DNA of 64,000 nucleotides, from contig CAWCHV010000007.1 of assembly GCA_963795435.1 (NCBI GenBank), positions 1,116,001 through 1,180,000 on the forward strand. The letters run 5' to 3'. Positions 40,763 to 51,635 of the stretch are shown here, one piece after another. Numbering within the stretch: the stretch's first letter is position 1; every line of letters starts with the position of its first letter. The DNA comes from JAFKFI01 sp963795435. GTDB lineage: Bacteria; Pseudomonadota; Alphaproteobacteria; Acetobacterales; Acetobacteraceae. Position numbers and translations under genes: made by a program. Below the pieces are notes generated by a model, which saw only the letters and a list, made by a program, of their open reading frames with translations, was not told where the DNA came from and did no database searches.

Positions 40763-42618
40763 CAGCGGGCGTGATCGCGGAGGCCGGGGCTCGCCGCGGC
40801 TCCGTGGTCTACCGGATCGAGCAGGGCCTCCGCTACGTGGCGGAAATCCCCGCCGCGATCCTGGTGCTGGCGGAGATCGTCGTGCTGTTCGCGGGCGTGG
40901 TGTCCCGTTACGTGTTCCAGTCGCCGCTGGTCTGGACCGACGAGCTCGCCTCGCTCCTGTTCCTCTGGCTCGCCATGCTCGGCAGCGTGATCGCGCTGCA
41001 GCGCGGCGAGCACATGCGATTGACGGCGGTGGTCGCGGGCTTCTCGCCGGCGTGGCGCGCCCGGATGCAGGCGCTCGCGGCCGGCGGGGTGGCCGTGTTC
41101 CTGCTGATCCTGCTGCCCTCCGCCTGGGACTACGCCAGCGACGAATGGTTCATCGAGACCCCGGCGCTCGGCCTGCACAACACGTTCCGCGCGGCGGCGA
41201 TCCCGCTCGGTGCCGCGCTGATGGTAGTGACGGCGCTCGCCCAACTGCTGCGCCTTGGCTGGAAGGACGTTCTGTTCGGCGCGGCCGTCCTGGCGGTTCT
41301 GGCGCTCGGCCTGCACTGGGCCTGGCCGGTCTTCAAGGGGCTCGGCAACTGGAACCTCGTGTTCTTCTTCGTGCTGCTGCTCGGCGCGGGCGTGCTGCTC
41401 TCGGTGCCGATCGGCTTCGCCTTCGGGCTGGCGACCCTGGCCTATCTCGCGACCACCACCTCGACCCCGCTAACAGTCGTTGTCTCGCGCATGGACGAGG
41501 GCATGAGCACGCTGATCCTCCTCGCCGTGCCGCTGTTCGTGTTCCTTGGCCTGCTGATCGAGATGACCGGCATGGCGCGCGCGATGGTGGGATTCCTCGC
41601 CGCCCTGCTCGGTCACGTGCGCGGGGGGCTCTCTTACGTATTGCTGGGCGCGATGTACCTGGTCTCCGGCATTTCCGGCTCGAAGGCCGCGGACATGGCG
41701 GCGGTAGCGCCGGTGCTGTTCCCCGAGATGGTCCGGCGCGGCAGCAACGAGGGCGAGCTGGTCTCCCTGCTGGCCGCCTCGGGAGCGATGAGCGAAACCA
41801 TCCCGCCCTCGCTGGTGCTCATCACCATCGGCTCGGTGACCGGTGTCTCCATTGCCGCGCTGTTCACCGGCGGTCTGGTGCCCGCCGCGGTGCTGGCCAT
41901 CGCGCTGGCGGTCATCGCCCGCTTCCGCAGCCGCAACGAGGATCTTTCAGGGGTCGCGCGCGCATCCTCCGGTGAGATCGCGCGCAGCTTCCTGCTGGCG
42001 CTGCCCGCCCTCGCGCTGCCCTTCCTGATCCGCGCGGCGGTGATCGAGGGCGTCGCCACGGCCACCGAGGTCTCCACCATCGGCATCGCCTACGGCGTGC
42101 TCGCCGGCCTGCTGCTCTATCGCCAGTTCGACTGGCGGCGGGTCTACCCGATGCTGGTCGAGACCGCCTCGCTCTCCGGCGCCATCCTGCTCATCATCGG
42201 CACCGCCACCGGCATGGCCTGGGCGCTGACGCAATCCGGCTTTTCCCACCAGCTCGCGCTGGCGATGGCCTCGATGCCGGGCGGGTCGTGGGGCTTCCTC
42301 GCCGTGTCGATCCTCGCCTTCGTGGTGCTGGGCAGCGTGCTCGAGGGCATTCCGGCCATCGTGCTGTTCGGCCCGTTGCTGTTCCCGAGCGCCAAGCTGG
42401 CCGGCGTCCACGAGGTGCACTACGCGATGGTGGTGATCCTCGCGATGGGCACTGGCCTGTTCGCGCCGCCCTTCGGCGTCGGCTACTACACCGCCTGCGC
42501 CATCGGCCGGGTCTCGCCGGACGCGGCGATGCGGCGCATCTGGCCCTATCTTCTGGCGGTGCTGATCGGGCTGCTCGTGGTCGCCGCCGTACCCTGGCTC
42601 AGCACGGGATTCCTATGA
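40759..42618 (+). CDS. TRAP transporter permease, DctQ and DctM fused
   Basis: 619 residues from a GTG overlapping the DctP stop. Residues 1-170 are a DctQ-like four-helix small subunit (SPLVWTDELASLLFLWLAMLGS), and residues 190-619 are the DctM large subunit with about twelve helices (SVPIGFAFGLATLAYL, GIPAIVLFGPLLFP). The fusion of both subunits is known in TRAP systems. It is a sodium- or proton-driven importer of organic acids. It is coupled to the following SDR (ATGA overlap). Confidence 0.92.
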   Translation: MTAGVIAEAGARRGSVVYRIEQGLRYVAEIPAAILVLAEIVVLFAGVVSRYVFQSPLVWTDELASLLFLWLAMLGSVIALQRGEHMRLTAVVAGFSPAWRARMQALAAGGVAVFLLILLPSAWDYASDEWFIETPALGLHNTFRAAAIPLGAALMVVTALAQLLRLGWKDVLFGAAVLAVLALGLHWAWPVFKGLGNWNLVFFFVLLLGAGVLLSVPIGFAFGLATLAYLATTTSTPLTVVVSRMDEGMSTLILLAVPLFVFLGLLIEMTGMARAMVGFLAALLGHVRGGLSYVLLGAMYLVSGISGSKAADMAAVAPVLFPEMVRRGSNEGELVSLLAASGAMSETIPPSLVLITIGSVTGVSIAALFTGGLVPAAVLAIALAVIARFRSRNEDLSGVARASSGEIARSFLLALPALALPFLIRAAVIEGVATATEVSTIGIAYGVLAGLLLYRQFDWRRVYPMLVETASLSGAILLIIGTATGMAWALTQSGFSHQLALAMASMPGGSWGFLAVSILAFVVLGSVLEGIPAIVLFGPLLFPSAKLAGVHEVHYAMVVILAMGTGLFAPPFGVGYYTACAIGRVSPDAAMRRIWPYLLAVLIGLLVVAAVPWLSTGFL

Positions 42619-43354
42619 AGCTCAAGGACAAGATCGCGGTCCTCACGGGCGGCCTGTCCGGCATCGGCGCGGCCGTCGCGCAGCACTTCGTCGCGGAAGG
42701 TGCGAGGGTGATCGCCGCCGACACGGGCGCGCCCGACGCGCCGCTCGGCTACGCGAGCATCGCGCCGTTCCACATGGACGCGGCCGACGCCGCGAGCGTG
42801 CGCCGCATGGCCGACGCGGTGCTCGAACGGCACGGCCGCATCGATCTCCTGGTGAACAGCGCCGGGATCGCGCGGAACATCCCGTTCCTCGATCATCCCG
42901 TGGAGGAGTTCGACCGCATCATCGCGGTCAATCTGCGCGGCACATTCCTCGTCGGCCAGGCCTGCGCGGCGGCGATGGCGAAGCAGGGCGGCGGCGCGAT
43001 CGTCAACATCGCCAGCATCTCCGGGATGCGCGGCAATCCCGGCCGGGCCGGCTACGGCGCGTCGAAAGCGGCGTGGTGATCCTCAGCCAGGTGATGGCGA
43101 ACGATCTCGCCGACTACGGGATAAGAGTGAACGTCATCGCACCGGGCCCGATCGAGACCGCGATGATGCGGGCGATGAACACTGGGCCCGTTGGCAACAG
43201 CATGTTGGACCGCGTGCCTCTGGGCCGCGCCGGAACGCCGGACGAGATCGCGAAGGCGGCGGTGTTTCTGTGTTCCGACAATTCTTCATACATGACCGGG
43301 CATGTCATGGCGGTGGATGGCGACTTTCTGGCCGTCGGCGTGGTTGCGCGGTAG
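42615..43354 (+). pseudogene. SDR-family oxidoreductase with a single-base frameshift
   Basis: Starts MKLKDKIAVLTGGLSGIGAA, overlapping the permease stop. The frame is normal through the active-site segment RAGYGASKA, then hits TGA. Shifting frame near 43070 gives VVILSQVMANDLADYGIRVN to the natural end GHVMAVDGDFLAVGV. The break is in AAAGCGGCGTGG, where one missing G would restore GASKAGVVILS. It is either a recent pseudogene or a base-call error; all catalytic residues are otherwise present. Confidence 0.85.
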
Positions 43355-43402
43355 ACCCCTTGCCCAACTCTCCCCCTGATCGAGGCAATGGAGTTGAGGG
43401 GA

Positions 43403-44170
43403 CTACGCCTGCCCCGCCGCCTCCAGGATCAGCTTCGTGATCGTTTCGGGCTGGGAAATCAGCGAGAGATGGCTTGCCTTCACCTCGATCGTCCTCGCGC
43501 CCATCCGCTTGGCCATGAAGCGTTCGAGATCGGGATCAATCGTCCGGTCCTCCGTCGAAACAGCATACCAGCTGGGCTTTGACCGCCATGCCGCGTGCGT
43601 CGTCTTGCCAGCGAGCAACCGCCGTTCGAACGGAGCCTGAACCGCATAGAGCACGCGCGCCTTCTCGGCTGGCAGGTCGCCCGCGAAGTCGCGCAGGAAC
43701 GCCGCCTCGCTGAGCCTACCATAGTCACCGGACCAGACGATGCCGGCCGAAGCCGGCGGCGTCGGAAATCTCTTTGCCAGCGCCGTGTAATCCTCGCCCG
43801 CATCGGGCGCCCGCGCCGCCACGTAGACCAGGGCCGAAACCTTGGGGTCGACGCCGGCTTCGGTGACGATCATGCCGGCAAAGGAGTGGCCCACCAGCAC
43901 TGTCGGGCCGTCCTGCAGCGCCAAGGCCCGCTGCGCCGCCGCTACCGCCGCGTCCAGTGTCGTCAACGGATTTTGCACGGAGGTGGCGTTGATCCCCGCC
44001 GACTGGAGTCGTGCGATGACCTCGGACCAGCACGACCCGTCCGCGAACAGCCCGTGCACCAGGACCACGTTGCGCACCTTCGGCTTAGGCTGTGCGTCCG
44101 CGGCGCGCGCGAGCATGGGACCAGCTACGGCGGCGGCGGCGAGCAGGCCTACGAAGGCGCGACGATCCAT
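43403..44170 (-). CDS. Alpha/beta hydrolase, exported
   Basis: 255 residues. A Tat-like N-terminus (MDRRAFVGLLAAAAVAGPMLARA) precedes an alpha/beta-hydrolase domain: oxyanion region VLVHGLFADGSCW, nucleophile Ser in LVGHSFAGMIVTEAG, and the late His in VKASHLSLISQPE. The family acts on esters or related bonds; similar proteins are annotated as salicylate-esterase-like hydrolases, but the substrate is unknown. The gene stands alone. Confidence 0.85.
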   Translation of the reverse strand: MDRRAFVGLLAAAAVAGPMLARAADAQPKPKVRNVVLVHGLFADGSCWSEVIARLQSAGINATSVQNPLTTLDAAVAAAQRALALQDGPTVLVGHSFAGMIVTEAGVDPKVSALVYVAARAPDAGEDYTALAKRFPTPPASAGIVWSGDYGRLSEAAFLRDFAGDLPAEKARVLYAVQAPFERRLLAGKTTHAAWRSKPSWYAVSTEDRTIDPDLERFMAKRMGARTIEVKASHLSLISQPETITKLILEAAGQA

Positions 44171-44264
44171 CCGTCATCTCCCATGCCAAGTTAATCGGCG
44201 CAGTAGATTGGCCGTCGCGCCCGACCAAGGCGGCCCTGATCTGCCGGCGTCTCGGCAGCTAGAC

Positions 44265-44303
44265 GCACTCTCGCGCTCTCGCGGGAGAGTGCCGGGGTGA
44301 GGG
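44265..44303. repeat. REP-like palindrome after the NIPSNAP gene
   Basis: GCACTCTC/GAGAGTGC hairpin with a GC-rich interior, followed by CGGGGTGAGGG. Read on the minus strand, CCCTCACCCC ... CTCTCCCGC is the same block order as at 32184-32204, so both appear to be members of one intergenic repeat family. Confidence 0.6.
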
Positions 44304-44306
44304 CGG

Positions 44307-44633
44307 CTATTTCACCGACGAGAACGAGGTCGGCGTCAGGAATTCGTTGCGTACGTTCCAGTTGATCGGGCCGGCCGCCTCGGTCTGGGCCCGCGCCGCC
44401 AGCCACTCGGGGTCGGCGGCGAACTTGTTCCACTTCTCTTCGCGCTCGGCGAGCGAATTCCATTTCAGCATGTAGGTGAGGCGGCCGTTGCTCTCGCCGA
44501 CCAGCGTGGTCCAAAAGCCGGCCTGCTGGATGCCGTGCTTTTCCCACAGCTTCAACGTGATCGTGTCGAACCGCTTCAGCAGATCGGGCAGCTTGCCGGG
44601 CATGGTGTCATAGATGCGCAGTTCGTAGATCAT
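44307..44633 (-). CDS. NIPSNAP-family protein
   Basis: 108 residues starting MIYELRIYDTMPGKLPDLL, a ferredoxin-like alpha-beta fold. The YELRIY start, the central GFWTTLVGESNGRLTYMLKW and the W-x-x-F-A-A-D-P-E-W segment are NIPSNAP hallmarks. Bacterial members are of unknown function and often sit among catabolic genes, as here. Confidence 0.88.
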   Translation of the reverse strand: MIYELRIYDTMPGKLPDLLKRFDTITLKLWEKHGIQQAGFWTTLVGESNGRLTYMLKWNSLAEREEKWNKFAADPEWLAARAQTEAAGPINWNVRNEFLTPTSFSSVK

Positions 44634-44706
44634 CGCGTGCTCCCCAATGGCGAAGGGGGGAGCATGGAGCGCGATCCGGCGGACGGCAAGCGGGAGCCCG
44701 AGCCGC

Positions 44707-45396
44707 CTAGAACCGCTCCACCCAGGGCCGCAGCTCGACCTCCCAGGTCCAGGCGCTGCGATGCTGTTTCACGACATGCAGATAGGTCTCGGCGATCGCG
44801 TCAGGGTCGAGCAGGCTGTCCGGCCGGTCGGCGGGATCGATCCGCGCCGCGCTGCGGATGCCGCCGTCGATGACGAAATGAGCGACGTGGATGCCCTGCG
44901 GCGACAGCTCGCGGGCCATGCTCTGCGCCAGCCCGCGCAACGCGAACTTGCCCATCGCGAAGGCGGCGGATTGCGGATAGCCCTTCACGCTCGCCGACGC
45001 GCCGGTGAACAGGATCGCGCCGGCGTGGCGCGGCAGCATGTGCCGCGCGGCCGCCTGCCCCACCAAAAAGCCGCCGAAGGCCGAGATGGTCAGCGCCCGC
45101 AGCACCGCCGCCGGGTCGAGGTCGACGGTCGGGCCGCCAGCCCGCGCGCTCGGATTGAACACCACCACGTCGAGCGGCCCCAGGGCGGCGATCGCATCGT
45201 CGAACAGCTTCGTCACCTGATCCGGCTGGGTCGCGTCGCAGGCGAACGCGACCGCGCCCGTCTCGGCGCAGAGTGAGCCGAGCTTGCCGGGATCACGGGC
45301 GGCAACGGCCACCCGCATTCCGTCGGCTGTGAAGCGGCGCGCGAGCGAGGCGCTGAGCCCGCTGCCGGCACCGACGATCAGCGCGTTATTCGCCAT
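44707..45396 (-). CDS. SDR-family oxidoreductase (atypical)
   Basis: 229 residues starting MANNALIVGAGSGLSASLARR. The NAD(P) motif is G-A-G-S-G-L-S rather than TGxxxGIG. In place of the usual Ser-Tyr-Lys triad it reads TGASASVKGYPQSAAFAMGKFAL, where Tyr is replaced by Phe at the YxxxK position. This group is often annotated as SDRs of unknown function. It directly follows the upstream SDR with no gap, so the two form an operon. Confidence 0.75.
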   Translation of the reverse strand: MANNALIVGAGSGLSASLARRFTADGMRVAVAARDPGKLGSLCAETGAVAFACDATQPDQVTKLFDDAIAALGPLDVVVFNPSARAGGPTVDLDPAAVLRALTISAFGGFLVGQAAARHMLPRHAGAILFTGASASVKGYPQSAAFAMGKFALRGLAQSMARELSPQGIHVAHFVIDGGIRSAARIDPADRPDSLLDPDAIAETYLHVVKQHRSAWTWEVELRPWVERF

Positions 45397-46173
45397 TCAA
45401 CGTCCCCCTGAAACGGGAATGAGAGCCGCGCTGACATATGAGGCCTCGTCCGACAACAGCCAGAGCGCGACCTTCGCCACTTCCTCGGCGGTGCCCGTGC
45501 GCCCCAGCGGCACGCCGCCGACCAGGCGCATCAGCCTGTCGGGCGCTCCGGCGCGGGCGTGCAGGTCGGTCTCGATCAGCCCGGGATTGACCGCGTTGAC
45601 GCGGATGCCGACCGGGCCGAGCTCGCGCGCCGAGCCGATCGTGAGCGAATCCATCGCCCCCTTGGAGGCCGCGTAGTGGATCCACTCGCCCGCCCCGCCC
45701 AGTTCGGAGACGCGGGAGGAGACGTTGACGATCGCGCCGCCCGCACCGCCGCGATCTGTCGCCATCCTCGCCGCCGCCTCGCGGGTGGCGATGAAGGCGC
45801 CTCGGAGATTTATCCCCATCACCTCGTCGACGATGGCGGGCGTGACGTCGCGAAGCTGGCGGATCGGGCCGGTGGTGCCTGCGTTGTTCACCAGCGCGCT
45901 CACTCTTCCCAACTCGGCATCGACTGTGCGGAAAAGGTCCACCACCGACGCCTCATCGGCCATCTCGGTCCGCACCGCGATCGCCTGGCCGCCCGCCTTC
46001 GTGATCTCGGCGGCAATGTTTTCGGCCAGTTCCTTGGATCGTACATAGGTCAGGGCGACGGCCCAGCCACGCCGCCCCGCGAGGCGCGCCACCGCCGCAC
46101 CAATGCCCTGGCTTCCGCCGGTGACGATCAAGACAGGTTTCACGTGCGCCGGCTCGCTCCCGTTCGCTCGCAA
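45397..46173 (-). CDS. SDR-family oxidoreductase (3-oxoacyl reductase-like)
   Basis: Up to 258 residues; the real start may be the GTG in AHVKPVLIVTGG, ten codons in. TGGSQGIGAAVARLA is the NADP motif, NNAGTTGPI follows, and catalytic Ser/Tyr/Lys lie in NVSSRVSE and WIHYAASKGAMDS. It ends in LIPVSGGR. The substrate is unknown. It is immediately upstream of the atypical SDR. Confidence 0.85.
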   Translation of the reverse strand: MRANGSEPAHVKPVLIVTGGSQGIGAAVARLAGRRGWAVALTYVRSKELAENIAAEITKAGGQAIAVRTEMADEASVVDLFRTVDAELGRVSALVNNAGTTGPIRQLRDVTPAIVDEVMGINLRGAFIATREAAARMATDRGGAGGAIVNVSSRVSELGGAGEWIHYAASKGAMDSLTIGSARELGPVGIRVNAVNPGLIETDLHARAGAPDRLMRLVGGVPLGRTGTAEEVAKVALWLLSDEASYVSAALIPVSGGR

Positions 46174-46377
46174 GCGCCTCTTGAGGCGGCACTTGCAGCA
46201 TGACAGTTTAGAGTATTCACTGCGGTTTCAACCCTCGGTACCGGAGTCTCAGTTGCCGATAAGCCACACCGCATGATGCAACCTGGCACCTCGCCTTGAG
46301 CGTGGGAACGTTTACCGGCCAGTAAGCAATTCAGCCCTCTACTCCCATTTGACGTGGCCCGATCCTCGGAAGGAACC

Positions 46378-47598
46378 ATGCTCTACCACCAATATGAGAT
46401 GCAGCGCCTCGCGCTGGCGCCGATCCGGCTCTTCGCGACGAACGCGCTGGAGATGCTGGAACTTCCGAGCAATCCGCTGCGCAGCACCGCCTTCGGCCGG
46501 ATCACCACCGCCTGGCTCGACAGCTTCGAGCATACCACCCGCCGCTTCGGCAAACCCCGCTTCGGCCACACCCAGGTGCGGATCGACGGGGAGGACGTGC
46601 CGATCCAGGAGGAAACTGTCGTCAGCGGCCCGTGGTGCGAGTTGAAGCGGTTTCGCCGGATGACGGATCGCCCCGACGACCCCAGGGTGCTGATCGTGGC
46701 CCCGATGTCCGGCCACCACGCGACGCTGCTGCGCGGCACGGTCACGGCCTTCCTGCCGGATCACGACGTCTACATCACCGATTGGCGCGACGCCCGCGAG
46801 GTGCCCGTCATCGAGGACGATTTCGATTTCGACGACTACATCGACCAGGTCATCGAATACATTCAGCTGCTGGGGCCGGAGACGCACGTCATCGCGGTCT
46901 GCCAGCCCGCCGTGCCGGTGCTGGCGGCGGTCGCGCTGATGAACGCCGGGCGCGATCCGGCCACCCCGCGCAGCATGACCCTGATCGGCGGCCCGATCGA
47001 CACCCGCGAGGCGCCGACCCAGGTCAACCAGTTCGCAAAGCGCCACGGCATCGACTGGTTCCGGCGCCACACCATCCATCCGGTGCCCTTCGGCAATCCC
47101 GGCTTCATGCGCCAGGTCTATCCCGGCTTCATGCAGCTTGCCGGCTTCATGGCGATGAACCTCGACCGGCACATGGAAGCCCACTGGCAGATGTTCCAAC
47201 ATCTGGTGGACGGCGACGGCGAGAGCCTCGCGTCCAAGCGGCGGTTCTACGAGGAATACCGCTCGGTGATGGACCTCTCCGCGGCGTTCTATCTGCAGAC
47301 GGTCTCGGTGGTGTTCCACGACCATTTGCTGCCCCGCGGCCTGCTGGCCTCGCGTGGCCGGCTGGTGGAACCGGCGGCGATCGAGCGCACCGCGATGCTG
47401 ACCATCGAGGGCGAGCGGGACGACATCTCCGGCATCGGCCAGACCCGCGCCGCGCACAATCTCACACCCAACCTCACCGCCGACATGCGCGAGCATCGTG
47501 AGCAGAAGGGCGTCGGCCATTACGGCCTGTTCAACGGCCGCCGCTTCCTCCAGGAGATCGCGCCCGCGATCAAGGCGTTCATCCAGTCGCATAGGTAG
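46378..47598 (+). CDS. phaZ: Intracellular poly(3-hydroxybutyrate) depolymerase
   Basis: 406 residues from the ATG at 46378 (GGAAGGAACC upstream). The N-terminus MLYHQYEMQRLALAPIRL and the nucleophile segment VCQPAVPVLAA, with Cys175 in place of the usual lipase Ser, define the intracellular PhaZ type. VTAFLPDHDVYITDWRDARE and the C-terminal catalytic His in GHYGLFNGRRF are present. It releases 3-hydroxybutyrate from storage granules, feeding BdhA (27 kb). Confidence 0.92.
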   Translation: MLYHQYEMQRLALAPIRLFATNALEMLELPSNPLRSTAFGRITTAWLDSFEHTTRRFGKPRFGHTQVRIDGEDVPIQEETVVSGPWCELKRFRRMTDRPDDPRVLIVAPMSGHHATLLRGTVTAFLPDHDVYITDWRDAREVPVIEDDFDFDDYIDQVIEYIQLLGPETHVIAVCQPAVPVLAAVALMNAGRDPATPRSMTLIGGPIDTREAPTQVNQFAKRHGIDWFRRHTIHPVPFGNPGFMRQVYPGFMQLAGFMAMNLDRHMEAHWQMFQHLVDGDGESLASKRRFYEEYRSVMDLSAAFYLQTVSVVFHDHLLPRGLLASRGRLVEPAAIERTAMLTIEGERDDISGIGQTRAAHNLTPNLTADMREHREQKGVGHYGLFNGRRFLQEIAPAIKAFIQSHR

Positions 47599-47680
47599 CC
47601 GGGGCAGGTGAAACGGCGGGCAACTCCTTGTAGGGTTGGACCGGGAGCGCCTCAAGGCGCCCGAGACCAGGGAGGACGTC

Positions 47681-49348
<1,668 letters not shown>

Positions 49349-49471
49349 TCTCGCTCAGGGACACGGCCGGGAGTCGAATCGTGCCGTTCCGGCGGACGTG
49401 GTTGGCGATCTGCCCCGAACTGCCGATATACTCGACGGGCCGCCCGCCCCGTGACTTAAGGATGCCAAGGG

Positions 49472-50446
49472 ATGAAGAAATCCGATTGGGAGATCCCCAC
49501 GAACCTTCAACCGGACCCGGATGACTACCCTTACGACCTGGAACGCACCCTCAAGGGGGTGGTCAGCGTCAAGTCCTACGTCCCCGGCGATGCGTTCACC
49601 GCCAACACACTGGGTACCGAGCGGGCCGGCAGCGGCGTGGTGATCCGCGACAGCGGGCTGGTGGCGACGATCGGGTATCTCGTCACCGAGGCGGATACGA
49701 TCTGGCTGACCGCCGCCGACGGCCGCGCCATTCCCGGCCACGCCCTCGCCTACGACCAGGAGACCGGCTTCGGACTGGTGCAGGCGCTGGGCCGGCTGGA
49801 TCTGCCGGTCATCGAGATCGGCGATTCGGAGAGCGTGAAGGTCGGCGACCAGGTGGTATTCGCGGCGGCCGGCGGACGGCGCCACGCGGTCGAGACGCGG
49901 GTCGTCGGGCGGCAGGAATTCGCCGGCTACTGGGAATACCTGCTGGACGACGCCTTCTTCACGGCCCCCGCGCATCCGTTCTGGGGCGGCGGCGCGCTGA
50001 TCGGCAAGGACGGCAAGCTGCTCGGCGTCGGCTCGCTCATCCTCCAGCAGGGCGACGGCAAGGGCCGGCGGCTCGACATGAACATGATCGTCCCGATCGG
50101 CCATCTCACGCCGATCCTCGACGAATTGCTGACCTACGGCCGGGTCAACCGCCCCGCGCGGCCCTGGCTCGGCATGTACGCGACCGAGAACGACGACGAC
50201 ATCGTGGTCGGCGGCGTGGCCGACGGCGGCCCGGCGGACAAGGCCGGCATCCGGTCGGGCGACCGCATCATCTCGGTGGCCGACGAGGAAATCTCTGATC
50301 TGGCCGGCCTCTGGCGCCGCATCTGGGCTTCCGGGAGCGCCGGGGCGGACGTCCGGCTGCGGCTCGGACGCGAACGCGGCGCGGTGCCAGTCACCATCCG
50401 GTCCGCGGATCGCGCCGCGTTCCTCAAATCCCCCAAGCTACACTGA
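49472..50446 (+). CDS. HtrA/DegP-like protein with degenerate catalytic triad and PDZ domain
   Basis: 324 residues. Residues 25-200 follow the trypsin-like HtrA fold (GSGVVIRDSGLVATIGYLV, EIGDSESVKVGDQVVFAA). However, the His, Asp and Ser positions appear as Tyr69 (TIGYLV), Gly99 (ETGFGLV) and Gly172 (PFWGGGALIG). Residues 230-315 are a PDZ domain (WLGMY, VADGGPADKAGIRSGDRII). No signal peptide is visible, so it may be cytoplasmic. It is probably a non-catalytic PDZ adaptor or scaffold. The next gene follows 7 nt later. Confidence 0.8.
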   Translation: MKKSDWEIPTNLQPDPDDYPYDLERTLKGVVSVKSYVPGDAFTANTLGTERAGSGVVIRDSGLVATIGYLVTEADTIWLTAADGRAIPGHALAYDQETGFGLVQALGRLDLPVIEIGDSESVKVGDQVVFAAAGGRRHAVETRVVGRQEFAGYWEYLLDDAFFTAPAHPFWGGGALIGKDGKLLGVGSLILQQGDGKGRRLDMNMIVPIGHLTPILDELLTYGRVNRPARPWLGMYATENDDDIVVGGVADGGPADKAGIRSGDRIISVADEEISDLAGLWRRIWASGSAGADVRLRLGRERGAVPVTIRSADRAAFLKSPKLH

Positions 50447-50453
50447 TCCGCGC

Positions 50454-51110
50454 GTGCCCGATCTCAAGGCGGCCATCGTTCCCGTCACCGCGTTCCAGCA
50501 GAACTGCGCCCTGGTCTGGGACGACGCGTCGGAGCGGGCGACGATCATCGATCCGGGCGGCGACGTCGAGCGCATCCTCGGCGCGGTGGATCAGCTGGCG
50601 ATCCGCCCCGAACGTATTCTGCTTACGCACGGCCATCTTGACCACGCAGGGGGCGCCGCCGCTCTCCGGGAGAAATTGACCGAGCGGACCGGCCAGCCGG
50701 TCCCGATCGAGGGACCGGACGAGCGCGACCGCTTCCTGCTCGACGGGCTCGAAAGGCAGGCCGGCGAGTTCGGTCTCCCCGACGTCCGCAACGTTCGGCC
50801 GGATCGCTGGCTGCGGGAAGGCGACACGCTCGACATCGCCGGCCATGCGTTCGCGGTGCTGCACTGTCCAGGTCACACCCCGGGACACGTCGTCTTTGTC
50901 GGCCGCGACATCGGCTTGGCCATCGTGGGCGATGTGCTGTTCCAGGGCTCCATCGGCCGCACCGATTTCCCGTATGGCGACACCGAGGCGCTGCTGCGCT
51001 CCATCCATGAGAAGCTGCTGCCGCTGGGCGACGAGATCGCCTTCATCTGCGGCCACGGCCCGGGCTCGACCTTCGGGGCGGAACGGCAGGGCAACCCGTT
51101 CCTGCGATAG
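50454..51110 (+). CDS. MBL-fold metallohydrolase (glyoxalase-II/YcbL-like)
   Basis: 218 residues from a GTG 7 nt after the preceding stop. Metal-binding LTHGHLDHAGG (H59, H61, D63, H64), HCPGHTPGHVVF, GDVLFQGSIGRTDFP and the final His in FICGHGPGSTFG are complete. YcbL-type proteins hydrolyse glutathione thioesters weakly or are of uncertain role. It is probably co-transcribed with the PDZ protein. Confidence 0.88.
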   Translation: MPDLKAAIVPVTAFQQNCALVWDDASERATIIDPGGDVERILGAVDQLAIRPERILLTHGHLDHAGGAAALREKLTERTGQPVPIEGPDERDRFLLDGLERQAGEFGLPDVRNVRPDRWLREGDTLDIAGHAFAVLHCPGHTPGHVVFVGRDIGLAIVGDVLFQGSIGRTDFPYGDTEALLRSIHEKLLPLGDEIAFICGHGPGSTFGAERQGNPFLR

Positions 51111-51119
51111 CGACCGCTC

Positions 51120-51485
51120 TCAGTCGGACAGCTCGGTCCGCACCGCGGCCTCCAGCTCGGACAATCGGAACGGCTTGTGCAGAAGGCGCTGGCCCATCTG
51201 CTGCGGCGAGAAATAGCCCGACATGAAGATGATCTTGAGGTCGCGATTCTGGCTCGCCACCAGCTTCGCCAGCTCGAGACCTGACATCTCCGGCATCCGG
51301 ATATCGGTGATGATCAGGTGCAGCACTTTCTGCGCTCCGACCACGCCGAGCGCCTTGCTCCCGCTCTCGGCTTCGAGCACCCGATAGCCAAAGTCGCGCA
51401 AATACTCGCTGACGAGTTCCCGCACCTCCGGGTCGTCGTCGACCACGAGAATCGTCGTGTCGCTTTCCTGCAATCGCCGTCCCAT
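51120..51485 (-). CDS. Single-domain response regulator receiver
   Basis: 121 residues from the ATG at 51485; a longer in-frame start at 51539 is possible but has no ribosome binding site. It has acidic pocket residues in VVDDDPE, phospho-acceptor Asp61 in ITDIRMPEMSG, and conserved Lys104 in LLHKPF. There is no output domain, so it is CheY/CpdR-like or acts on a partner. No histidine kinase is nearby. Confidence 0.85.
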   Translation of the reverse strand: MGRRLQESDTTILVVDDDPEVRELVSEYLRDFGYRVLEAESGSKALGVVGAQKVLHLIITDIRMPEMSGLELAKLVASQNRDLKIIFMSGYFSPQQMGQRLLHKPFRLSELEAAVRTELSD

Positions 51486-51635
51486 GCCGAGGATCCCCTT
51501 CGCGATCCTCCATAGCTCGACAGCGCCGATCGCAGGCATCACGCGAGCGCGAGCGCGGCACAATGCGCTGAAGCCCCGGCGCTTGTGATGTGCGGCGGCA
51601 TGTCGCACCCTGCGGCGATCCTCGGGAATGACGCG

